The position numbers and the translations under genes are program-made. A DNA stretch of 64,000 nt, from positions 372,001 through 436,000 of the forward strand of contig NZ_VORX01000002.1 of NCBI RefSeq assembly GCF_007997285.1, written 5' to 3'. This document shows, in pieces, positions 18,001 to 24,650 of the stretch. This DNA comes from Gelidibacter salicanalis (GTDB lineage: Bacteria; Bacteroidota; Bacteroidia; Flavobacteriales; Flavobacteriaceae). The notes beneath the pieces are model-generated. The model saw only the letters and a program-made list of their open reading frames with translations, searched no databases and was not told where the DNA came from. Within the stretch, counting starts at the first letter, position 1; each line of letters starts with the position of its first letter.

Positions 18001-18033
18001 TTGCATATCACTCCTTACTTTTTAGTATCTTCG
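18001..18033 (+). promoter_or_regulatory. candidate promoter of the GatB/YqeY gene
   Basis: TTG at 18001-18003 and TATCTTCG at 18026-18033 match the Bacteroidota -33 and -7 boxes (TAnnTTTG with one mismatch) with a 22-bp spacer. The start codon is 20 bp downstream of the -7 box. Confidence 0.5.
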
Positions 18034-18053
18034 CAGCAGCAAAAAAATCAACT

Positions 18054-18503
18054 ATGAGTTTACAAGACGATTTAATGACTGCGATGAAAGCAGCCATGAA
18101 GAGTAAAGATCAAATGGCTTTGGGCGCGTTAAGAGCTATTAAATCTGAAATTTTGTTGGCACAGACAGAAACCGGTTCAAAAGAAGAGATTTCTGAGGAA
18201 CAAGAGATTAAAATTCTGTCTAAGTTGGTAAAACAACGCAAGGATAGTGCTGCCATCTATACGGAACAGAATAGAAATGATTTAGCTGAACCTGAGTTGG
18301 CACAAGCTGAAATAATAAGCCAATTTTTACCGGCACAGTTAAGTGAAGCTGAAATTGAACAAGTAGTTTTAGAAACGATTGCTAGTACAGGAGCAGCGGG
18401 AATGAAAGATATGGGTAAGGTTATGGGAATTGTAAACCAAAAGCTCGCTGGTCAAGCGGATGGAAAAACGATTTCTACACTAGTAAAGGCTAAATTGGCT
18501 TAA
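18054..18503 (+). CDS. GatB/YqeY domain-containing protein
   Basis: This 149-residue all-helical cytoplasmic protein corresponds to the stand-alone YqeY family, related to the tail domain of the amidotransferase subunit GatB. It starts MSLQDDLMTAMKAAMKSKD and includes LGALRAIKSEI, and the C-terminal half carries the helical YqeY core ending in GKTISTLVKAKL. The family is thought to contact tRNA, but its function as a separate protein is not settled. The neighbouring tRNA-Arg gene 47 bp downstream is notable but not proof of a link. It has its own candidate promoter and is not part of the dcw operon. Confidence 0.92.
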   Translation: MSLQDDLMTAMKAAMKSKDQMALGALRAIKSEILLAQTETGSKEEISEEQEIKILSKLVKQRKDSAAIYTEQNRNDLAEPELAQAEIISQFLPAQLSEAEIEQVVLETIASTGAAGMKDMGKVMGIVNQKLAGQADGKTISTLVKAKLA

Positions 18504-18549
18504 ATTGATTTAGCATTATAAAGAGTTTCCTGCTATTGCAGGAATATTA

Positions 18550-18623
18550 GGCCACGTAGCTCAGCTGAATAGAGCACTGGATTTCGGCTCCAGCGGTCGG
18601 GGGTTTGAATCCCTCCGTGGTCA
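18550..18623 (+). tRNA. tRNA-Arg (anticodon TCG)
   Basis: A full cloverleaf can be folded over 74 nt: acceptor GGCCACG/CGTGGTC, D stem GCTC/GAGC, anticodon stem CTGGA/TCCAG with loop TTTCGGC, and T stem GGGGG/CCCTC with loop TTTGAAT. The anticodon is TCG, which reads CGA and by wobble other CGN arginine codons. The discriminator base is A and no CCA is encoded, so CCA would be added by the nucleotidyltransferase. A long inverted repeat follows directly. Confidence 0.93.
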
Positions 18624-18630
18624 CGAATAA

Positions 18631-18686
18631 GTAGTTTAATAAGAAAAAACGCCAAGCTCGCTTGAGCGTTTTTTCGTTTAAACTAC
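18631..18686 (+). terminator. long bidirectional hairpin terminator after tRNA-Arg
   Basis: AAAAAACGC (18644-18652) pairs with GCGTTTTTT (18666-18674). The pairing extends outward, imperfectly, through GTAGTTTAATAAG (18631-18643) and CGTTTAAACTAC (18675-18686). The T-run on the right fits tRNA termination. Its right half is also the first part of the 74-bp repeat unit. Confidence 0.8.
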
Positions 18687-18934
18687 TTTCAAAGCGGAAC
18701 GCTTTGGGATCTACAATCCATTTGGCCAAGCTCGCTTGAGCGTTTTTTCGATTAAACTACTTTCAAAGCGGAACGCTTTGGGATCTACAATCCTTTTGGC
18801 CAAGCTCGCTTGAGCGTTTTTTCGTTTAAACTACTTTCAAAGCGGAACGCTTTGGGATCTACAATCCCTTTTAATCTAGGATGCTTGAGCGTTTTTTCGT
18901 TTAAACTACTTTCAAAGCGGAACGCTTTGGGATC
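18651..18934. repeat. four tandem copies of a 74-bp hairpin-bearing repeat
   Basis: Units start at 18651, 18725, 18799 and about 18873, with a period of 74-75 bp. The first three are nearly identical and the fourth has a diverged left part. Each carries GCTTGAGCGTTTTTTCG, then TTTAAACTACTTTC, then AAAGCGGAACGCTTT, a perfect 6-bp stem with a 3-nt loop (for example 18691-18705). No coding frame runs through it. There are no unique spacers, so it is not a CRISPR array. Confidence 0.95.
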
Positions 18935-19673
18935 ATAATTCCTGCTTCATTAAGTTTAATCGAGCAGCTTTGCAAGAAAATATCCCAAAGGTTGAGGATA
19001 AGCATTGAAGAGCCTTCATTTCTATTTAGGATCCCGTGAACCTGTTTAATACGATAGCAGCTTTCATCAATAGGTGGCGAGCTTTAAAATATTTAATATC
19101 GCCTATATATTTATCTTAGTGATGTTAAGATAGACTAAAATTATTTCTTTGAAATTAATTCTAGGCTTACCCAAACTATGCTTTTAAATTTGGGTTCTTT
19201 GAGGTTTTTTTTTGAATTTGCGATATACTTTTAGACGATCAACTCCTGTCTCTGCCAGATTGGAATTGTAAAAACTTGAGAAATGTTCTGTAGCATTACC
19301 ACAGTTGCTGAAGTACGGAAGAAGAACATCTGCTATGTTTTTCGTTTACAATCGGGCTATTGTGGTATTGAGTGAAGTCTTCGCATTAAATAGTGTTTGC
19401 GGTACCTATAATAAACTTGATGGTTTTAAGCTTAAATTAGAATTGATAAAATAAGCACCAAAGTGACCTAAATGATTGAAGGTTTTTTGGAGTAGGAAAT
19501 AGACGTCGACTTGAATAGTTCAGCATCAGAATTAAGTAATGTATGCCGGATGGGAAACTCGTCCTAAAACACGAATATTAATGTGAGAATCAACATCTAA
19601 TTCAATTACATATTCCCCAAAAAGTTGAATACATTTTGAGGAATAAAATGGAATGAAGTACTAATACAGAATC
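18935..19673. other. gene-free stretch of about 740 bp
   Basis: No coding frame of useful length with recognisable content is seen on either strand. A weak hairpin, ACCCAAA (19170-19176) with TTTGGGT (19190-19196), is followed some bases later by a T-run. I found no tRNA, clear repeat or transposase remnant. It may be decayed sequence between two transcription units. Confidence 0.5.
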
Positions 19674-19719
19674 GGCCAAAAAACAAAAGAGACCTTATGT
19701 GTTTAAGGTCTCTTTTGTT
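19674..19719 (-). terminator. strong terminator closing the leftward gene set
   Basis: A perfect 16-bp stem pairs 19682-19697 with 19704-19719 around the loop TGTGTT (+ strand). On the minus strand it is followed by a T-rich run. It lies 52 bp after the stop of the outer-membrane protein gene. Confidence 0.92.
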
Positions 19720-19770
19720 AAGCTATTTAAATTAAAGATAGACAAAGTTGCCATCTCAATTTGCAAATTA

Positions 19771-20328
19771 TTACAATTTATACACTACTTGTAACGCATG
19801 CTGCCAGTGGTTGTTGGCATACTGACGGTCTTTATGATTTACTGCAAATTTTCCAATCGCTTGTAAACGTATCCCTAAATTGTCATTGATCCAGTATTGA
19901 ATACCTCCAGATAAATTACCTGACGTATTTAATTCGTCCATATGAAACAATCCAACGCCGCCACCAATATATAGTTCTAATTCATCTAAATTATAAATAT
20001 AATCAGAAAAGAACCATTTTACAGTGGTGTTCGTGGAAAAATAAGTCAAGTTGTCCGTTAGAATTCCGTCGTTCAAATAGACACCTTTTTTAAAACCGTT
20101 AAGGCTGAAATCTTGTTCTATAGAGAATTCCTGTGCCCATCTGTACTCAATCCCAATAATAAAAGGATTTCTAAATCCAAATTCATCAAGTCTTTCCAAT
20201 GGATTTTGGGTACCAAGATTGCCTACAGTATTAAATCCTGCATTAATCTGCCAACTATCTTCAAACTCTTGTGCCTGGGCATTGTATCCAAAAGTAGTCA
20301 CCAGCAAAATAATAAGTAATTTCTTCAT
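19771..20328 (-). CDS. outer-membrane beta-barrel protein (small porin-like)
   Basis: This 185-residue protein has a signal peptide (KKLLIILLVTTFGYNAQAQ, cleavage after AQA). The rest alternates polar and hydrophobic residues in strands, such as FIIGIEYRWAQEFSIEQDFSL, ELYIGGGVGLFHM and GIRLQAIGKFAV, and ends in YKL, the pattern of a small eight-stranded outer-membrane barrel. It resembles the OmpA/OmpW-like barrels common in Bacteroidota; the exact family is uncertain. It is the last gene of a leftward set, 69 bp after the nucleotidyltransferase gene, followed by a strong terminator. It may be co-transcribed with that set without sharing its function. Confidence 0.75.
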   Translation of the reverse strand: MKKLLIILLVTTFGYNAQAQEFEDSWQINAGFNTVGNLGTQNPLERLDEFGFRNPFIIGIEYRWAQEFSIEQDFSLNGFKKGVYLNDGILTDNLTYFSTNTTVKWFFSDYIYNLDELELYIGGGVGLFHMDELNTSGNLSGGIQYWINDNLGIRLQAIGKFAVNHKDRQYANNHWQHALQVVYKL

Positions 20329-20397
20329 AATAATTCTTTGGCCAAAAATAATGCTTTAGTTCAATATGGCAAAGTATTTCCCACAAGTTTTTAAATA

Positions 20398-21441
20398 TTA
20401 AGGTTTTTTGTGTCTTAATTTATTATGAAATAGATGAGCCCTGTAGCTCTTGTTGTAAGCCAGCAATCTTATGCGCTTTAAGAGATCATGAAGATTATAA
20501 AGTGTGTGTTGATAAAATCGCCCAATTTTGGGATGATTTATTTTAAAGTGATAGTAAGATCTTATCCGTTTAGAACTTTCTATTGTATGCTGGGGTTTTA
20601 ATTCCTGAAAATAAATACTTGCCAGTTCCAAGAATGAATGACATTGCTTTATAACAGCTATCCTATTAAGAAATGGTATTTTGTTGTGAAGCCCGAAGAG
20701 TAAGCAGTCAAAAATTGGTTTAAAATTTAAATTTCCAAACAAATGGCCGTGATCATTGATTTGGGAAGTGTAAATGCTTATCAGTATGGCGTCTTCTTCA
20801 GAGGGAATATATATCCCGTTAGTGGCACACTTCTGTTTTAAGAGATCGTCAACTTTAAGTAGTGTACGGTATTTATGGACCAAAACTTCTGAATGCAATT
20901 CTACAGCACCCATTTTTTCGGGATTAATTTGTCTGGGAAGATGGCGGAAGTTTTCATTAACATAATTAAATTCGATTGTTTCAGTGTAACCGTGGTTCTG
21001 CAATAATTCAAATGCTGCATGTAATTGATGAGGGGCAATTACAATATCCAAATCGCCCACCATACGAGCTCCAATGTCTTTTGATGCTATTGTAGCAATA
21101 ACCGCAACACCTTTAATATAGACATGATCGATACCAGCTTCATTAAATAGAACAGAAATTTCTTGGGCTTCCTCTAATAAGGTTCGATTTCTGTGGCTAT
21201 TAATATTGGAAATTTCTTCCAGATAAAGTTCTAAGTCTGGAGGAATATGGGTCAGTAAATCTTTATTATGAAGCTGATAATAAAGCGCAGGCAGCATCAA
21301 ATGTTGGCTTGCAAGCATTACCACCTTATCCCAATCGACAGCTAGGGCATCAAATTCGGTTGCCAATATCGTTCTATTGTCCTGAAAACTTAAGATGTTC
21401 GAAATGTGTTGTAAAGTGATGTGTGTTAAAGAATGTCCCAA
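20398..21441 (-). CDS. nucleotidyltransferase-like protein (NTP_transf_5 type)
   Basis: This 347-residue cytoplasmic protein has a central minimal nucleotidyltransferase motif: HVYIKGVAVIA followed by GARMVGDLDIVI, with Asp130 and Asp132 in the metal-binding position, and ELLQNHGY after it. This is the arrangement of the uncharacterised NTP_transf_5 family. Such genes are known beside HPr-kinase-like and PqqD-like genes, including in some lasso peptide and so-called HPr-rel-A loci, as is the case here: the PqqD-HprK fusion lies 54 bp upstream. The donor and acceptor are unknown. The C-terminal half is helical and rich in His and Arg with no motif I recognise. Confidence 0.75.
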   Translation of the reverse strand: MGHSLTHITLQHISNILSFQDNRTILATEFDALAVDWDKVVMLASQHLMLPALYYQLHNKDLLTHIPPDLELYLEEISNINSHRNRTLLEEAQEISVLFNEAGIDHVYIKGVAVIATIASKDIGARMVGDLDIVIAPHQLHAAFELLQNHGYTETIEFNYVNENFRHLPRQINPEKMGAVELHSEVLVHKYRTLLKVDDLLKQKCATNGIYIPSEEDAILISIYTSQINDHGHLFGNLNFKPIFDCLLFGLHNKIPFLNRIAVIKQCHSFLELASIYFQELKPQHTIESSKRIRSYYHFKINHPKIGRFYQHTLYNLHDLLKRIRLLAYNKSYRAHLFHNKLRHKKP

Positions 21442-21495
21442 AATATGAAATTAATCTGTATCCAAATGTAGTCAACTGAAATGTAAAGAAAGCAA

Positions 21496-22629
21496 TCACA
21501 CTTTGAATAACTCTCTAAACTTTGATACCGCCATGGTATTATCAGAGTAAATTAATTCGTAACCTTTAAGATCTTGGAGCCATTCTAAAAATAATTCGGC
21601 ATTGGACGCCAAAGGTGATAACCATGATTCTGGGATCAGGGTTTCTAAAATCTTTTCCGTACTAATTTGCTTTATACTTGATGTCGCATTGGGATCATAC
21701 TTCACGTACACAATTTTTTTACACGGCACATGTGTAATGCCCTCACCAAGCGTTTTAATGGGAGGAATATATTTGATAATTACATCTTTAGACGTGCTCT
21801 TGTGCAATGGGTAGCATTTAAAATCAGGATAGAGTTGTTCCAACATTTTAAAGGCCCCTTCTTTTACTGAAATTCCTGAAGGAAACCGATAAACTTCCTT
21901 GTTCTGTGCCAACAAAGGTGTAAAGTCATCGGCTAATACATCAATACCAGCAGCCATTAACACGGAAGAAAGGGTGCTTTTGCCGTTTCCTGAAGCTCCA
22001 ATTATCATGATGGCTTCCTCATCATTACAAACCGTTGAAGCATGAAATGTCGCAATCCAATCAGATTCCACTTTTTGATAAAGAGCATTGATGAGTTGAA
22101 ATGAAAATTGTCCTTGTAATAAATGGTAATCGGATTCTCTATACGTGCCAATATAAAGGTCATTTTTAAAGAGATATAACTGCTCTCCTTCCTGAAAAAG
22201 ATCGAAGGTTGTAGAAGTGTTTTTATGAGAGACACCCGCAGCATGCGCCCATTGTGGATGAATTAGATTTTCAATATCCGATGAACCATAATTGACAGAA
22301 ATGGAATTGGTTCCAAATTGATACTGTCTAACCATCTTTGGGGAAGTAATAGCTATCGTGGGGGATATCGTAGAGGGAAGTTCAGCCGTGGTATTTGCGT
22401 CTTCCAATAAGCCTTTTATCTCGTTGTAGAAGGCTGTTGCTTGATTATCTGCTATATGTTGCTCAACCAACACGGCTATAAACTCAGATTTGCTAGGGAT
22501 TAGTAAAAACACCTCTAGCAAATCTTTAATCATTTCTGAAACAACAACATATTGATTGGATTTTTCAAACCATAACACATAATTGCTTTCTAATTTCACT
22601 ATATACCTTGGAGCTGCCATAGCGCTCAA
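21496..22629 (-). CDS. PqqD-like domain fused to HPr kinase/phosphorylase-like kinase
   Basis: This 377-residue protein has two parts. Residues 14-82 resemble PqqD-type peptide-binding domains (NYVLWFEKSNQYVVVSEM, then a helical ELVEQH-like region). Residues 190-345 resemble the HPr kinase-related family, with FHAST (195-199), a P-loop GASGNGKS (211-218) and ADDFTPL (233-239). PqqD-like domains act as peptide chaperones for modifying enzymes, and HprK-like proteins in peptide gene clusters can phosphorylate the peptide. The fusion suggests a peptide or small protein kinase, possibly acting on the product of the adjacent small gene 49 bp upstream. That target is inference. Start is ATG 22629 or ATG 22620. 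Confidence 0.8.
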   Translation of the reverse strand: MSAMAAPRYIVKLESNYVLWFEKSNQYVVVSEMIKDLLEVFLLIPSKSEFIAVLVEQHIADNQATAFYNEIKGLLEDANTTAELPSTISPTIAITSPKMVRQYQFGTNSISVNYGSSDIENLIHPQWAHAAGVSHKNTSTTFDLFQEGEQLYLFKNDLYIGTYRESDYHLLQGQFSFQLINALYQKVESDWIATFHASTVCNDEEAIMIIGASGNGKSTLSSVLMAAGIDVLADDFTPLLAQNKEVYRFPSGISVKEGAFKMLEQLYPDFKCYPLHKSTSKDVIIKYIPPIKTLGEGITHVPCKKIVYVKYDPNATSSIKQISTEKILETLIPESWLSPLASNAELFLEWLQDLKGYELIYSDNTMAVSKFRELFKV

Positions 22630-22678
22630 TATACTATAATTTTCTAAGTATGGGGGTGGCGGTAGCTATTTGTCTCAA

Positions 22679-22963
22679 TTAATTCCAGATGTCATTGTCA
22701 GTAAAGAATTTAGGGTTTGTCTTATCCTTATCCTTATAAGCATTTCCTTGGCCTAAACCGTTGCCCTTGTTGCCAGAAGAGCCAGAAGCAGAAGGTTCTC
22801 TAAAGTTGTCGCCACCTTCTGGTCTATTACCAGGTGACTGCGCTTGAGCTGTCTTGGGATTTAAAATTATAAAAGTACCCATAGCTGTTAAGGCAGCATA
22901 TTTACCCATGCGTTGCAAGGCTTCTTTTCTGCTGATAACTTCTTTAGGGTGTTGTGTATTCAT
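22679..22963 (-). CDS. small exported protein with Tat-like signal, paralogue 1
   Basis: This 94-residue protein begins MNTQHPKEVISRKEAL. The segment SRKEALQRMGKYAALTAMG followed by a hydrophobic run and AQA has the order of a Tat-like signal peptide (SRK in place of SRR, then a hydrophobic core and an A-x-A site near residue 41). The mature part starts near SPGNRPEGG, is rich in Gly, Asn, Ser and Lys, and ends FTDNDIWN. A longer frame reaching 23149 exists, but a TAnnTTTG element lies inside it at 23006-23013, so the ATG at 22963 is preferred. The gene leads the PqqD-HprK / nucleotidyltransferase set. A second copy with the same signal lies at 24168. No function is known to me. Confidence 0.75.
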   Translation of the reverse strand: MNTQHPKEVISRKEALQRMGKYAALTAMGTFIILNPKTAQAQSPGNRPEGGDNFREPSASGSSGNKGNGLGQGNAYKDKDKTNPKFFTDNDIWN

Positions 22964-23005
22964 GATAGGTAGGTGGTTTGGGGGCGTGGCTTTTTTAGCA
23001 CGCTG

Positions 23006-23013
23006 CAAAAGTA
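23006..23013 (-). promoter_or_regulatory. candidate -7 promoter element for the small protein / PqqD-HprK set
   Basis: The minus strand reads TACTTTTG, a full match to TAnnTTTG, 42 bp before the ATG at 22963. A TTTTCG about 20 bp upstream could stand in for the -33 box. Confidence 0.5.
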
Positions 23014-24167
23014 GAGGTATGCTTAGATGTATTCGAAAATCAACGTTGTACTGAATAGATATTTGTTGAAATGCATATTTCAATGATTTATTCCAATATT
23101 TACACCCCAAAAGCACTGATTTCATCTCAAAGTTTTCTTGTTTTTTCATGTGCTTGCTAGATGTAAATACAAGATTACTTTATATAAAATTTTAGTGCGG
23201 TTCCTCTTAAATCCGCTTTCTAATTGTTTGTATACTAACATGTCGCGTTTTTAATTGAGTAACCATGATACAGAAATACGTCATACATCAAGAATTATCT
23301 GGGCTCACAAATAATTAGTAATTTGGAGGTGGTCGTGGTAAGGGACGTATAAAAATCAGGATAGCGTTACTCTCATAGTTTATGTCTCGTTTCCTTACTG
23401 GATATACGCAAGTCAATAGCTATACCAACTTAATTTTTGTCTGTAAGAATATGAAACGATTAGCTAAAACATAAATTTCAAAAGCCTATGATGCAGCGAA
23501 CACCTGATAATAATTGCCGAGGCGCTTTTGACCTAGTAGCTTCTTGCTTTTTAAAAATCGTAGGGGCATTCCGCTACAATAGAACTGTAGACTGTATTAG
23601 TGGACTGTTAGGCAAATTGCCCTTGAAGGTATTGAAAACTTTTGCGGTTTTTTCTGGTAGATAAGTTCGGTTTCTAAATGGAAGAAGCCTGATCATTTTT
23701 TGCCTTGAGATGTCAAAGTCAGAGCTCTGAGGCATATTGTAATTAATTATTGAAGGGTTCCACTACTGATAAGTAATTTTTCAGTTTCATGAAAATCGGA
23801 ATGGATAACTGCTCTAGAACTACTATACTTATATAGTTGACCCTATTAACTTAAGAGATTATAGGTAAGAGTATCCGAAAAAATTGTCATGGAACTGGAA
23901 TACTAGAATTTACAACGAAGCGATATAGCGGTGTATATGATGAAGGCGCTACTTTCACTACGTGATCTGTCTCAATAATATTTCTAATAGGAAAAGATTA
24001 TGTAAATCCACAAATAAACCCCTAAAAATCCTTTTATAGTAGTGCCAGAATATGGAACTGAGAAGTTTTCATAAATCATTAAATACATTAACGATCTCAT
24101 TATCCAAGTGAATTGGGTGCAACTGTATTGTTAAAATATTCTATAAAAAAACGCTCATACATTATTT
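23014..24167. other. gene-free stretch of about 1.1 kb between the two small paralogues
   Basis: Apart from the promoter side of the first small gene, no frame with recognisable content is present on either strand. I saw no repeat, tRNA or transposase fragment. In such a gene-dense window this is unusual. It may be a decayed gene or hold an RNA that I cannot recognise by eye. Confidence 0.45.
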
Positions 24168-24242
24168 CTAAGGTTTCCCAGGTTTACCAGGTTTCCCAGG
24201 TTTATAAGGTTTCCCAGGTTTATGAGGTTTCCCAGGTTTCGT
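24168..24242 (-). repeat. 18-bp coding minisatellite for the GKP tail
   Basis: On the plus strand the unit reads AGGTTTCCCAGGTTTAYMA and recurs about four times with 18-bp period and half-period similarity. It encodes the GKPxKP repeat of the small exported protein and is prone to length change by slippage. Confidence 0.85.
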
Positions 24243-24455
24243 TTGATTGTTATTATTATGCCAGATTTCTTCATTTTCAATTCGATCAGTATTAGCAGGT
24301 CCGGCTGGTCTATTACCTGGATCAGGTATGGATTGTGCCTGAGCTGATTTAGGATTTAAAATTAAAAATGTTCCCACAGCCGTTAATGCGGCATATTTAC
24401 CCAAACGCAGTAACGCTTCTTTTCTTGTAATTTCATCGGTAATGTTAGTTTTCAT
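24168..24455 (-). CDS. small exported protein with Tat-like signal and Lys-Pro-Gly repeat tail, paralogue 2
   Basis: This 95-residue protein is MKTNITDEITRKEALLRLG followed by KYAALTAVGTFLILNPKSAQA, almost the same signal as the gene at 22679. The mature part shares two short motifs with it: PGNRP followed by a small residue and Gly, and an acidic-IW-[N/H] motif (NEEIWH). The tail is unique: NNNNQTKPGKPHKPGKPYK and further GKP units to the C-terminus, that is Gly-Lys-Pro triplets alternating with His or Tyr. The tail is coded by an 18-bp DNA repeat. It could be a cell-surface linker or adhesion tail. It lies between the T9SS gene and the first paralogue. Function unknown. Confidence 0.75.
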   Translation of the reverse strand: MKTNITDEITRKEALLRLGKYAALTAVGTFLILNPKSAQAQSIPDPGNRPAGPANTDRIENEEIWHNNNNQTKPGKPHKPGKPYKPGKPGKPGKP

Positions 24456-24650
24456 GTTTTAATTATAAAATTTAATGTTAATATACTAATGAATATTCAA
24501 TTTTGTTAATTATTACTGAGAATTTGTTAATTAAATGTTCTTTTCGTCCTGTTTTGATTATAATAATTCGAATTATCCAGGTCGTCACCAAAGAAAATGA
24601 TCAAAATGTTTTTAACATTTTATTTTTTAAATTCTTAGTTTTGAAATACA

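Noticed and set aside
17819-18025. Plus-strand open frame of 68 codons in the ftsZ-yqeY gap
   Set aside because: It starts inside the MITE-like element and runs to the yqeY promoter; low-complexity residues and no family motif.
18550-18623. Integration site (att) duplication from the tRNA-Arg 3' end
   Set aside because: I found no second copy of the tRNA 3' end in the window and no integrase gene.
18651-18934. CRISPR array
   Set aside because: Repeats are directly adjacent with no unique spacers, and no cas gene is present.
19540-19590. Group II intron or transposase remnant near GCCGGATGGGAAAC
   Set aside because: The short resemblance is not supported by a reverse transcriptase frame or by intron structure.
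22964-23149. 62-residue N-terminal extension of the small exported protein
   Set aside because: A TAnnTTTG promoter element lies within it and the Tat-like signal would no longer be N-terminal.
24113-24295. Plus-strand frame with VSQVY repeats
   Set aside because: It is the antisense reading of the GKP repeat of the small exported protein.
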